Assembly (NCBI RefSeq): GCF_002007205.1
Contig: NZ_LAZS01000006.1
Coordinates: forward strand, 124,001-188,000
From: Ensifer adhaerens
GTDB taxonomy: Bacteria > Pseudomonadota > Alphaproteobacteria > Rhizobiales > Rhizobiaceae
Length of the DNA stretch: 64,000 nt
Direction of reading: 5' to 3'
A model generated the notes under the pieces. The model did no database searches. It had not been told where the DNA came from and was given only the letters and a program-made list of their open reading frames with translations. Every line of letters starts with the position of its first letter. Position 1 is the first letter of the stretch. A program made the translations under genes and the position numbers. Below, in pieces: positions 18,030 through 26,994 of this stretch.

Positions 18030-20696
18030 TCACCCCTTGCCGTTGATCGCGGCTTGCGCGGCGGCAAGCCGGGCGATCGGCACGCGGAAGGGCGAACAGG
18101 AGACGTAGTCGAGGCCCGCGTCCTCGCAGAAACGGATCGAAGCCGGGTCGCCGCCGTGCTCGCCGCAGATGCCGAGCTTCAGGCCGTTCTTGGTCCGACG
18201 ACCGCGCTCGGCGGCGATCTGGATCAGCTCGCCGACGCCGTCGAAATCGAGCGAGACGAAGGGATCCTGCTCGATGATGCCCTTCTGCTGGTAGGTCGCG
18301 AGGAATTGCGACGCGTCGTCGCGCGAGATGCCGAAGGTCGTCTGCGTCAGGTCGTTGGTGCCGAAGGAGAAGAAGTCGGCCGCTTCGGCGATCACGCCTG
18401 CGCGCAGTGCCGCGCGCGGCAGCTCGATCATCGTGCCGACGAGATAGTCGATGCCGATGCCTGCCTCGCCGATCACCTCCTTGGCGACCGCATCGATGCG
18501 CGCCTTGACGTAGTCGAGTTCCGCCTTGAGGCCGACAAGCGGCACCATGATCTCGGGAACGACGGCTGCTCCGGTCTCGTGAGCCGCTTCAACAGCCGCC
18601 TCGAAGATCGCGCGCGCCTGCATCTCGGCGATCTCGGGATAGGAGATCGCCAGCCGGCAGCCGCGGTGGCCGAGCATCGGGTTGAACTCGTGCAGTTCAT
18701 CGACGCGCTGGCGCAGTTCCGACGGGTCGAGCGAGAGTGCACCGGCGACGTCGGCGATTTCCTCGTCCGTCTTCGGCAGGAACTCGTGCAGCGGCGGGTC
18801 GAGCAGGCGGATCGTCACCGGCAGGCCGTGCATGATCGAGAACAGCTCGGCGAAATCCGAGCGCTGCATCGGCAAGAGCTTGGCGAGCGCCGAACGGCGA
18901 CCTTCCTCGTCGTCGGCGAGGATCATCTCGCGCATGACGTTGATGCGGTCGTCCTCGAAGAACATGTGCTCGGTACGGCAAAGGCCGATGCCTTCGGCGC
19001 CGAAGGAGCGCGCGGCGCGCGCGTCCGCCGGTGTTTCGGCGTTGGTCCGGACGGTCATGCGGCGCGTGGCATCTGCCCAGGCCATGATCTTGCCGAAGTC
19101 GCCGGAAAGCTCCGGCTGCAGCATGGCGATCGCGCCCTTCAGCACCTGGCCGGACGAACCGTCGACGGTGATGACGTCGCCCTTCCTGAGCGTTACGCCG
19201 CCGGCGGTCAGCAGTTCGTTGCGAAGGTCGACACGAATGCTGCCGGCGCCGGAAACGCAAGGGGTGCCCATGCCACGGGCAACGACGGCCGCGTGACTGG
19301 TCATGCCGCCACGGGTCGTCAGAATGCCTTCGGCAGCGTGCATGCCGTGAATGTCTTCCGGGCTGGTCTCGACGCGCACGAGGATGACCTTGCGGCCTTC
19401 CTTGTCGGCCTGCACAGCTTCCTCCGAGGTAAAGACGATCTCGCCTGTCGCCGCCCCCGGCGAGGCCGGCAGGCCGGAGCCGATGATGTCGCGGCGCGCA
19501 TGCGGATCGATGGTCGGGTGCAGCAACTGGTCGAGCGAGGCGGGATCGATGCGGGCGACGGCCTCCTGCTCGGAGATCAAACTCTCCTCCGCCATATCGA
19601 CGGCGATCTTCAGCGCGGCCTTCGCGGTGCGCTTGCCCGAGCGCGTCTGCAGCATCCAGAGCGTGCCACGCTCGATGGTGAATTCGAGATCCTGCATGTC
19701 GCGATAGTGGCGCTCCAGCGTATCGCAGATCGAGCGAAACTCAGTGAAGGCCTCCGGCATCAGCTTTTCGAGAGACGGCTTTTCCGAGCCTGACGCAAGG
19801 CGCGCGGCTTCCGTAATGTTCTGTGGCGTGCGGATGCCGGCAACGACGTCCTCGCCCTGCGCGTTCACCAGAAACTCGCCGTAGAGCTCGTTCTCGCCGG
19901 TCGAAGGGTTGCGGGTGAAGGCAACGCCGGTTGCCGAGGAATTACCGAGATTGCCGAAGACCATCGCCTGGACATTGACGGCGGTTCCCCAGGCGGCGGG
20001 GATGGCATGCAGGTGGCGATAGGTGATCGCCCGCGGGTTCATCCAGCTGGAGAACACGGCGCCGATCGCGCCCCAAAGCTGCACTTCCGGGTCCTGCGGA
20101 AAGGGTTCACCAAGCGCCTCCTCGATCGCCTCCTTGTAGCGGGCAATGACGCTCTGCCACTCCACCGCCGAAAGCTCGGTGTCCTGCTCATGGCCGAGGC
20201 GCGCCTTTTCGTCTTCCAGGATCTCCTCGAAGACGTCGTGGTCGACGCCCATGACGACATCGCCATACATCTGGATGAAGCGGCGGTAGCTGTCCCAGGC
20301 AAAGCGCGCGTCGCCGGCGTCATGGCCGAGCGCATGCACGGACTGGTCGTTGAGGCCAAGGTTCAGGACCGTGTCCATCATGCCCGGCATCGAGGCACGG
20401 GCACCGGAGCGCACGGACAACAGCAGCGGGCGGTTCGTGTCGCCGAAGATGCGACCCGTAACCTCCTCCATCCGGTTGATGCCCTCGCGCACCTGGTCGC
20501 GAAGGCCATCCGGCATCTGCCTGTCATTGTCGAAGAAACTGTTGCAGGCGTCGGTGATGATCGTCAGGCCGGGCGGCACCGGCAAGCCGAGGTTGCACAT
20601 TTCGGCAAGGTTGGCGCCCTTGCCACCCAGGCGCTCGCGATCACCCGCACGTCCCTCGGCCTTGCCCCCACCGAAGGTATAAACCCATTTCGTCAT
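18030..20696 (-). CDS. ppdK: Pyruvate, phosphate dikinase
   Basis: An 888-residue enzyme interconverting pyruvate + ATP + Pi with PEP + AMP + PPi, at the gluconeogenic/TCA junction. The N-terminal nucleotide-binding domain begins WVYTFGGGKAEG and has GGKGANLAEM. The swivelling phospho-His domain carries GGMTSHAAVVARGMGTP (catalytic His near residue 465). The C-terminal TIM barrel carries LCRTEHMFF, GTMIELPRAAL, FFSFGTNDLTQ and the catalytic-Cys segment KLGICGEHGGDP. The length is typical of bacterial PPDK. A GGAGAGCAGG site precedes the ATG. It is divergent from the caspase-like gene. Confidence 0.97.
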   Translation of the reverse strand: MTKWVYTFGGGKAEGRAGDRERLGGKGANLAEMCNLGLPVPPGLTIITDACNSFFDNDRQMPDGLRDQVREGINRMEEVTGRIFGDTNRPLLLSVRSGARASMPGMMDTVLNLGLNDQSVHALGHDAGDARFAWDSYRRFIQMYGDVVMGVDHDVFEEILEDEKARLGHEQDTELSAVEWQSVIARYKEAIEEALGEPFPQDPEVQLWGAIGAVFSSWMNPRAITYRHLHAIPAAWGTAVNVQAMVFGNLGNSSATGVAFTRNPSTGENELYGEFLVNAQGEDVVAGIRTPQNITEAARLASGSEKPSLEKLMPEAFTEFRSICDTLERHYRDMQDLEFTIERGTLWMLQTRSGKRTAKAALKIAVDMAEESLISEQEAVARIDPASLDQLLHPTIDPHARRDIIGSGLPASPGAATGEIVFTSEEAVQADKEGRKVILVRVETSPEDIHGMHAAEGILTTRGGMTSHAAVVARGMGTPCVSGAGSIRVDLRNELLTAGGVTLRKGDVITVDGSSGQVLKGAIAMLQPELSGDFGKIMAWADATRRMTVRTNAETPADARAARSFGAEGIGLCRTEHMFFEDDRINVMREMILADDEEGRRSALAKLLPMQRSDFAELFSIMHGLPVTIRLLDPPLHEFLPKTDEEIADVAGALSLDPSELRQRVDELHEFNPMLGHRGCRLAISYPEIAEMQARAIFEAAVEAAHETGAAVVPEIMVPLVGLKAELDYVKARIDAVAKEVIGEAGIGIDYLVGTMIELPRAALRAGVIAEAADFFSFGTNDLTQTTFGISRDDASQFLATYQQKGIIEQDPFVSLDFDGVGELIQIAAERGRRTKNGLKLGICGEHGGDPASIRFCEDAGLDYVSCSPFRVPIARLAAAQAAINGKG

Positions 20697-21014
20697 GCCT
20701 GCTCTCCACCCAGAAACAGTCTATGATGACGATTTACAGTATATGCTTCAGGCTGAAAATGCACCCGGCGAAGATTTATGCTGCAGCGCATCATATTATG
20801 TAACAGGGCAACATACTGGCAAATTTTCCGCCAAGGGCACCGATGCAGCTCGCCATGGCATCGCCGGATGCCGGTATTGCGGGCTTTCGATGGCCGGATG
20901 GCCCGATTGCAGGTTAAATGATAATTACCTAATATAAATGCGCGACGTGGCAGCTTCACGGGCAACCCGTCAGCAATCCGTTTCAGTCTTGGAGGCCTCG
21001 CCCCGGAGATGGTC
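20697..21014. other. Divergent AT-rich intergenic region
   Basis: About 320 bp between ppdK and the caspase-like gene. Both ends are clearly AT-rich against a GC-rich background, fitting two divergent promoters. An imperfect palindrome AGGT-N12-ACCT lies at about 20911-20930, near the plus-strand gene. A short open frame here has no coding character. Confidence 0.5.
20794..20822 (-). promoter_or_regulatory. Candidate sigma-70 promoter of ppdK
   Basis: On the minus strand TTGCCA (20822-20817) and ATAATA (20799-20794) are separated by 17 bp, close to the -35/-10 consensus, about 100 bp upstream of the ppdK start. The sequence match is visible; activity is inferred. Confidence 0.4.
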
Positions 21015-22844
21015 ATGAAATGGCGCGCATGTCTGCTGTCTCTCATCCTGTCTGCCTTGTCGGTGCTGGCGACCTTGTGTGCCGCAGACAGCGCGCTGGC
21101 TGAAGGAAGCGGAAAGCGATTGGCGCTTATCGTCGGCATGTCGAACTACAGCGCGGCCGGCGCTCTGCCGAACGCAGCACGCGATGCCGAAGCCTTCGAC
21201 GCTTTCCTTAAGGATCAAGGATTTGAAACGGACCTGCTGCTCAATGCCGACCGGAAGGGCCTTGCCGCCGCACTCTCAACCTTTTCCCGAAAGATCCGCC
21301 CTGACGATACCGCCCTGTTCTACTATGCCGGACACGGCATGCAGTTGCATGGAGAGAATTTCCTCGTCGGTACCGATGCAAGGCTCGAAAGCGAGTTCGA
21401 CGTGCCGGCCGAGACCGTGGCGCTGTCGGAGATCATCGGCGCGCTGGAGAAACGTGCGCGGATATCCATGGTCTTCCTCGATGCCTGCCGCAACAATCCG
21501 CTCGCCGAGCGGCTGACGCGCGAAGTGGAAGGGGCCACCCGTGGTGCGGCGACAAGAGGGCTGGCGCCGATCGAGACGCAGGGCGGCGGCACGCTCGTTG
21601 CCTTCGCAGCGGCGCCCGGGCAAGTGGCGGCCGACGGCACCGACGGGCATTCGCCCTTTACCCGCGCGCTGATCGCCAATCTCTCGGGCGCCGGCCTGGA
21701 AGTCGGCACCGCCTTCAAGCGCGTCGTTCGCGACGTGCGCAAGGAAACACAGGGTAAACAGCAGCCACAGATCCTGTCCTCCCTGTCGCTGGAGTTCTAT
21801 TTCGGGCCGGAAACAGCAGCACCGCAGACTGAAGCGGTCCAGCCCGCCGTTGCAGTACCGGCGATCGACCCAGAGGCCCTTGTAGCGGAAAAGGACTTCA
21901 AGAAAGCGCTGAGGGTCGGCACCGCGCGCATCTGGCGCTTCTTCGTCGAAAAACATCGAACAGGCGAATATGCTCAGCTCGGACGACAGATGCTGGCGCA
22001 GATGGAGCCGGTTTCCCGCAGTCAAAGCACAACAGCGCAGGCAATCGAAGATCGATTGCTGCCCGGCAAGGACGCGCGCAGGAACGTGCAGTTGGCACTT
22101 TCAGCAAAAGGGCTTGAGATCGGCGCGGCCGACGGCGTCTTTGGCGAACAGACCCGTGCTGCCATCCGGCTCTACCAGAGCCAGAACCGGCAACCAATCA
22201 GCGGTTTCGTCGGCGAGCACACCGCCAAATCACTCGGCATCAGCTTTTCGCAAAGCATCGACGGCATCTACAGCGCCGCCAAACCCCGCGAGTACAACAT
22301 CGACGACCTGAAAGGGCTGGAAACCGATGAACGTGTTTTGAAGGCGGTCGGCTGCCTGCCGCACTACCACATGGTTTATGGCATGTTTCAGGGCCATCTC
22401 TATGTCGCTGTCCAGTCCCCCGTTTACGTTCAGGCCTCCACGGCACAATTCTGGACGAAGCTCTGCGGCGCACATCTGGCGGCGATCACGTCGGACGCGG
22501 AGAACGAATTCGTCGCCTCGCTCTTCAATTCGGACGAGAGCTTCTTCAACACCGGCTACGATCCGCGCGGCACCGTCAGCTACAAGATGGGTCCATGGAT
22601 CGGCCTCGTTCAGGCGCCTCAGGGAAAAGAACCGCGCGGCGGCTGGAGCTGGGACGATGGTGAACCGATGGTCTATTCGAAGTGGTTCGCCAACATGCCG
22701 AACGAAGACAAGAGGGGCGACGACGTCGGCATGTACTATGCCCATCGGGAAGGTAAGGCCGACGTGAGATCTTTGCGGGTCACAACCTGGGACGATATGG
22801 GGCCGCTCGACAGCACCAGCAGTTTTGTCCTCGAATTCGAGTGA
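21015..22844 (+). CDS. Secreted caspase-like protease with peptidoglycan-binding and C-type-lectin-like domains
   Basis: A 609-residue exported protein. A signal peptide ends at about ALA (residue 29). A caspase/peptidase C14 domain covers about 33-260, with the catalytic His in YYAGHGMQ near 104 and the catalytic Cys in FLDACRNNP near 157. A peptidoglycan-binding type 1 domain lies around 345-405 (ADGVFGEQTRAAIRLYQSQN). A C-terminal part (about 455-609) looks like a C-type-lectin fold: HLAAITSDAENEFV, PWIGLVQ, GGWSWDDGEP and a final TTWDDMGPLD...FVLEFE. The domains suggest a periplasmic or surface protease anchored to cell wall or glycan. GGAG at 21005-21008 favours the ATG at 21015 over 21009. 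It ends one base from the smc stop. Confidence 0.82.
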   Translation: MKWRACLLSLILSALSVLATLCAADSALAEGSGKRLALIVGMSNYSAAGALPNAARDAEAFDAFLKDQGFETDLLLNADRKGLAAALSTFSRKIRPDDTALFYYAGHGMQLHGENFLVGTDARLESEFDVPAETVALSEIIGALEKRARISMVFLDACRNNPLAERLTREVEGATRGAATRGLAPIETQGGGTLVAFAAAPGQVAADGTDGHSPFTRALIANLSGAGLEVGTAFKRVVRDVRKETQGKQQPQILSSLSLEFYFGPETAAPQTEAVQPAVAVPAIDPEALVAEKDFKKALRVGTARIWRFFVEKHRTGEYAQLGRQMLAQMEPVSRSQSTTAQAIEDRLLPGKDARRNVQLALSAKGLEIGAADGVFGEQTRAAIRLYQSQNRQPISGFVGEHTAKSLGISFSQSIDGIYSAAKPREYNIDDLKGLETDERVLKAVGCLPHYHMVYGMFQGHLYVAVQSPVYVQASTAQFWTKLCGAHLAAITSDAENEFVASLFNSDESFFNTGYDPRGTVSYKMGPWIGLVQAPQGKEPRGGWSWDDGEPMVYSKWFANMPNEDKRGDDVGMYYAHREGKADVRSLRVTTWDDMGPLDSTSSFVLEFE

Positions 22845-22845
22845 C

Positions 22846-25800
22846 CTAAACCACTTCGCGCAGACGCTCGGCCGTCTGCAGGTCGACGGAGACGAGCTGG
22901 GAGACGCCCTGCTCCGCCATCGTCACGCCGAACAGGCGGTTCATGCGGGCCATGGTGATCGGGTTGTGGGTGATGATGATGAAGCGGGTCTCGGTCGAAG
23001 CCGCCATTTCGTCCATCAGGTTGCAGTAGCGCTCGACATTGTGGTCGTCGAGCGGCGCGTCCACTTCGTCGAGCACGCAGATCGGCGCCGGATTGGTGAG
23101 GAACACGGCAAAGATGAGCGCCATCGCCGTCAGTGCCTGCTCGCCCCCTGAAAGCAGCGTCATCGTCTGCGGCTTCTTGCCCGGCGGGCGGGCAAGGATT
23201 TCAAGGCCCGCTTCCAGCGGATCGTCGCTCTCGATCAGTTGCAGCTCCGCCGTGCCGCCGCCGAAAAGATGCGTGAACAGCCGCTGGAACTGGACATTGA
23301 CCACATCGAAGGCGGCGATCAGGCGTTCGCGGCCCTCGCGGTTCAGGTTCTGGATGGCGCTTCTGAGCTTGCGGATCGCCTCGATGACGTCGTCGCGCTC
23401 TCTGAGCAGGAGGGCGAGCTTTTCGGAAAGCTCCTTCTGCTCTTCTTCTGCGCGCAGGTTGACGGCGCCAAGGCGCTCGCGCTCGATCTTCAGCCGTTCG
23501 AGCTCGCGCTCGATGTTGCGCATGTCGGGCAGCGCCTCGTCGACGGCAAGTCCGGTCAGGCGCATGACCTCATGCGGCGCGCAGGAGAGCGCCTCCTGAA
23601 TGCGTGCCTCGATCTCGACGCGACGTTCGCGGGCGGAGACCAGGCGCTCCTCGGCGCGGCCGCGCTTTTCGCGCGATTCCGCCAGCTCGGAAAGTGCTGT
23701 TGCCGCAAGGCGATCTGCATCGCGCTGCCGGTTTTCGGCCTCCGCGAGAAGGTCGGCCGCCTCGCGACGAGCCTGCTCCGCCTTCTGCAATTCGTTCATC
23801 AGCGCCCGGCGCTTGTCCTCGAACTCGTCGGGCGCATCGATCAGTTCCTCAACCTCGTCGCGGGCTTCCGCCTCGCGGTCGCGCAGCGTCGCAATATGCT
23901 CCTCGGCGCTTACCGCGCGCGCTTTCCAGGTCTGCCGCTCATTGGCAATCGCGGCGATGCGCCGCTGGCGGGCCTCGTTCTCGCGCGCGAGGCCATCATG
24001 AGCCGCACGGAACTCGGCAACGGACGCGCGATCCGCAGCCACATCTGCCGTCTGGGTGCGCAGCTTCAATTCCAGTTCCGAGAGATCCGGCGCATCCGCC
24101 AGCGCGTCGTTGGCCGTTTCGATCTGCTCGGCCACTTCCTCGACCTGGGCCTCGATCTGGCTGCGCGTTTCGGCGAGCACCGCGCGCCTGCGGGCAAGAT
24201 CGCCGGAGGCACGCTCGGCAGCGGCAAGCGCGTCGCGTGCTTCGGCGAGTTGCCGGGTGATCATGCGTTGCGCCTCGCGAGAGAGCCGCAGCCTCTCGTC
24301 TTCGGCGCGGATGCGGGTTCCTGCAGCGGCAAGTTCCGCCTCGGCGCGGCGCAGGGCCTCCGCGGCACCGTCGGCCTCAGCGTCGAGCTCGGCCAGCCGG
24401 TTCTTCTGCGCCAGCCGCAAGGCGGCAGCACTTGGCGCCTCGGAGCCGGTGACGTGGCCATCCCAGCGCCAGACCGAACCCTGCTTGGTGACGAGGCTCT
24501 GGCCGGGCTTCAGCAGCGGCAGTAACCGCTCCGCATCCGCCTCGCTTGCGACGATACCGATCTGCTTCAGCGCGCGGGTCAAGGCATCCGGCGCCTTCAC
24601 ATGGGCAATCAGCGGGCTCACGCCTTCCGGCAATTCGTCGTCCCCGACATGATCCCCCGGCGCGCGCCAATGGGCCGGCGCGTCGGTTTCGAGCGGTGAG
24701 TCGAGATCGTCGCCCAACGCGGCACCGAGCGCGGTTTCGAAGCCACGATCGACCTTCATCTCCTCGACGACGGCGGGATAGGCGCCGCCCGACGCCGCTT
24801 CCAGCATGCGCCGGATGGTGCGTGCCTCGGTCTCGATGCCGTTCAACACGGCGCGCGCGCGATCGACGGGCTGACGCGCCTCGGCTTCCATGCGCCGCGC
24901 TTCGGCGAGCGATTCTTCGATCGCGATTACATTGCTCTCGGCTTCTTCCAGCGCGGCTTCGGCGACCTCGACCTGGCCCTGCTTTTCGTGCGGATCAGGA
25001 AGGGCGGCCATCTGGCGGTCGAGCTCATCGAGGTCGCGCGACTGGTCGCTGAACTGGCGGGCAAGCCGCGCCTGGCGCTCCGAGAGATCACGGAGAGTGC
25101 GTTCAAGCTGGTTGCGGCCTGCCTGTGCCTCGGCGCGTTCGGCCGTCAGCCGGGCCAGCACCACTTCGCTGTCGGCAAGCTTTTCATTTGCTTCTTCCAG
25201 CCGCTCGCACGCTTCGATCGCACGGTCGTCGGCCTCGGCCAACATGTCGCTCAGTTCGGCCTCTTCCTCGTCGAGGCGCGCAAGAATGCCGGCATTGTCG
25301 ACGACAAGCCTCTCTTCGCGGGCGATGTCTTCGGCAAGTTGCGCCAGCCGGCGCTGCAATTCGTCACGCCGCCTCAGGATGCGACCCGCATCCTCTTCGA
25401 GCTGCGAGCGGGCGATCTGCAGACGCTGAAGGGCGGCCGCGAACTTCGCTTCGTTCTCGCGCAGCTCCGGCAGCTTCAGACTGGCGATCGCCTGGTCCTT
25501 GGCCGCCTGCATCTGCTGCTGCGCCTTTTCGGCGACAAGAGCGGTCACCTGATTGAGCTGGCTCGTCGCCTCGGCTTCCGCTTCCTTGGCCTGCACCCAG
25601 CGGATATGGAACAGGATCGCCTCGTGCTTGCGGATATCGGCCGAAAGCATCTTGAAGCGGTTGGCCTGGCGCGACTGGCGCTTGAGGCTCTCGATCTGGC
25701 TTTCGAGCTGCGAGGTGACGTCGTCGAGACGCTCGAGATTGGTCTCGGCGGCGCGCAGGCGCAATTCTGCTTCGTGGCGGCGAGAGTGCAGGCCGGAGAT

Positions 25801-26307
25801 GCCGGCCGCCTCTTCCAGGAGCTGGCGACGGGCCTGCGGCTTGGCGGCGATCAGTTCGCCGATGCGCCCCTGCCCGACCATCGACGGCGAGCGCGCGCCA
25901 GTCGAGGCGTCAGCGAAAAGAAGCTGCACGTCCTTGGCGCGCGCTTCCTTGCCGTTGATCCGGTAGACCGAACCCTGCTCGCGCTCGATGCGGCGGCTGA
26001 CCTGGATCTCGTCGCTATCGTTGAAGGCGGCAGGTGCCGTGCGGTCGCTGTTGTCGAGATAGAGACCGACCTCGGCCGTATTGCGTGCCGGTCGGTTGCC
26101 GGATCCGGAGAAGATCACGTCGTCCATGCCGGAGGCGCGCATGTTCTTGTAGGAGTTCTCCCCCATCACCCAGCGCAACGCTTCGACAAGGTTCGACTTA
26201 CCGCAGCCGTTCGGCCCGACGACGCCGGTCAGTCCGCGCTCGATGATGAACTCGGTCGGTTCAACGAAGGATTTGAAGCCAAGCAGGCGAAGCTTGTTGA
26301 ACTTCAT
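22846..26307 (-). CDS. smc: Chromosome segregation protein SMC
   Basis: A 1153-residue condensin ATPase organising and segregating the chromosome. Walker A GPNGCGKSN lies at residues 31-39. Long Ala/Glu/Arg coiled-coil arms flank a hinge around residues 510-620. The C-terminal head holds the ABC signature LLSGGEQALTAMAL and Walker B CVLDEVDAPLDD. The ScpA/ScpB partners are not in the window. The start lies only 10 bp from an intergenic repeat whose G-rich edge is the only purine-rich stretch available as ribosome-binding site. Its stop is one base from the convergent caspase-like gene. Confidence 0.96.
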   Translation of the reverse strand: MKFNKLRLLGFKSFVEPTEFIIERGLTGVVGPNGCGKSNLVEALRWVMGENSYKNMRASGMDDVIFSGSGNRPARNTAEVGLYLDNSDRTAPAAFNDSDEIQVSRRIEREQGSVYRINGKEARAKDVQLLFADASTGARSPSMVGQGRIGELIAAKPQARRQLLEEAAGISGLHSRRHEAELRLRAAETNLERLDDVTSQLESQIESLKRQSRQANRFKMLSADIRKHEAILFHIRWVQAKEAEAEATSQLNQVTALVAEKAQQQMQAAKDQAIASLKLPELRENEAKFAAALQRLQIARSQLEEDAGRILRRRDELQRRLAQLAEDIAREERLVVDNAGILARLDEEEAELSDMLAEADDRAIEACERLEEANEKLADSEVVLARLTAERAEAQAGRNQLERTLRDLSERQARLARQFSDQSRDLDELDRQMAALPDPHEKQGQVEVAEAALEEAESNVIAIEESLAEARRMEAEARQPVDRARAVLNGIETEARTIRRMLEAASGGAYPAVVEEMKVDRGFETALGAALGDDLDSPLETDAPAHWRAPGDHVGDDELPEGVSPLIAHVKAPDALTRALKQIGIVASEADAERLLPLLKPGQSLVTKQGSVWRWDGHVTGSEAPSAAALRLAQKNRLAELDAEADGAAEALRRAEAELAAAGTRIRAEDERLRLSREAQRMITRQLAEARDALAAAERASGDLARRRAVLAETRSQIEAQVEEVAEQIETANDALADAPDLSELELKLRTQTADVAADRASVAEFRAAHDGLARENEARQRRIAAIANERQTWKARAVSAEEHIATLRDREAEARDEVEELIDAPDEFEDKRRALMNELQKAEQARREAADLLAEAENRQRDADRLAATALSELAESREKRGRAEERLVSARERRVEIEARIQEALSCAPHEVMRLTGLAVDEALPDMRNIERELERLKIERERLGAVNLRAEEEQKELSEKLALLLRERDDVIEAIRKLRSAIQNLNREGRERLIAAFDVVNVQFQRLFTHLFGGGTAELQLIESDDPLEAGLEILARPPGKKPQTMTLLSGGEQALTAMALIFAVFLTNPAPICVLDEVDAPLDDHNVERYCNLMDEMAASTETRFIIITHNPITMARMNRLFGVTMAEQGVSQLVSVDLQTAERLREVV

Positions 26308-26316
26308 GGGGTGTCA

Positions 26317-26362
26317 TACCCCCCTCTGCCCTGCCGGGCATCTCCCCCACAAGGGGGGAGAT
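26317..26362 (+). repeat. 46-bp intergenic repeat, left copy
   Basis: Left arm of a perfect 46-bp inverted repeat pair between smc and the DUF559 gene. It contains its own internal palindrome (CTCCCCCACAAGGGGGGAG) and a CTGCCCTGCCGGGCAT section. It abuts the smc start. Repeats of this sequence type are scattered in rhizobial genomes; naming the family is inference. Confidence 0.85.
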
Positions 26363-26471
26363 TAGCAAGTGGCCATGTCTCATTCAGCCCGCGAGCATCG
26401 AGCGGCGGCAAAAGCGTGATCGACATCGGTCTTGATACGGCTACTAAGGAAACGAGCGGCGGCCCCAACCG

Positions 26472-26517
26472 ATCTCCCCCCTTGTGGGGGAGATGCCCGG
26501 CAGGGCAGAGGGGGGTA
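26472..26517 (-). repeat. 46-bp intergenic repeat, right inverted copy
   Basis: The exact reverse complement of 26317-26362, separated from it by 109 bp. It lies 22 bp beyond the stop of the DUF559 gene. The pair could form a very large cruciform or RNA stem. Confidence 0.85.
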
Positions 26518-26539
26518 AGCCACGTAACCGACGAGCGCT

Positions 26540-26911
26540 TCATTCAAACGCCCCCTTCCCGATCACACGCACGATATGTTCGCAGACATTGTCGATGTCC
26601 CGCAGCACATCGTCATTCCAGAATCGCAAAACGGTCCAGCCGCCAGCTTGCAGCCGTTGGGTACGTTGCAGGTCGTAGCCGGCATCGCCCGCCCTCGCAT
26701 GCTGCGAACCGTCGACCTCGACGATCAAACGATGCGTCGAGCACGCGAAATCTACGATGTAGCCAGCAATCGGAACCTGGCGCCGGAAGCCGAGCCCCAT
26801 CAGACGATGCGCCCGCAATTCATTCCAGAGCTTGAGTTCTGCGTCCGTCATCGCACTCCGCATGCGGCGCGCATTTGAACGGGCTTGCTTGGATATGTCA
26901 GCGTGAGGCAT
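26540..26911 (-). CDS. DUF559 domain protein (Vsr/restriction-endonuclease-like)
   Basis: A 123-residue protein covering a full DUF559 domain: LWNELRAHRLMGLGFRRQVP, then IVDFACSTHRLIVEVDGSQH, and the ending VLRFWNDDVLRD. These conserved Glu/Asp residues (LW-E, D-F, E-V-D) are the PD-(D/E)xK-like nuclease core related to very-short-patch repair endonucleases. Cellular role is unknown. A GAGG site precedes the ATG at 26911. It lies between dsbA-like and smc on the same strand, with a dsbA terminator before it. Confidence 0.85.
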   Translation of the reverse strand: MPHADISKQARSNARRMRSAMTDAELKLWNELRAHRLMGLGFRRQVPIAGYIVDFACSTHRLIVEVDGSQHARAGDAGYDLQRTQRLQAGGWTVLRFWNDDVLRDIDNVCEHIVRVIGKGAFE

Positions 26912-26943
26912 TTCGTAACCTCACTTGCAGCCTCAAAGACGAA

Positions 26944-26978
26944 AAAACGGGCGCACGGCTGCTGCCGTCGCCCGTTTT
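26944..26978 (-). terminator. Terminator of the DsbA-like gene
   Basis: On the minus strand a 10-bp stem (AAAACGGGCG with CGCCCGTTTT) ends in six T residues, 17 bp after the stop of the gene at 26995. Confidence 0.85.
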
Positions 26979-26994
26979 CAGGAAAAGCGAAGGA

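Noticed and set aside
18054-19793. Plus-strand open frame antisense to ppdK
   Set aside because: Coding evidence is fully on the minus strand, with the complete PPDK motifs.
20695-20937. 80-codon plus-strand frame in the ppdK upstream region
   Set aside because: It begins inside the ppdK ribosome site, covers the probable promoter and has no recognisable features.
26304-26543. 79-codon open frame between smc and the DUF559 gene
   Set aside because: It consists of the two copies of the 46-bp repeat and the spacer; no ribosome site or coding character.
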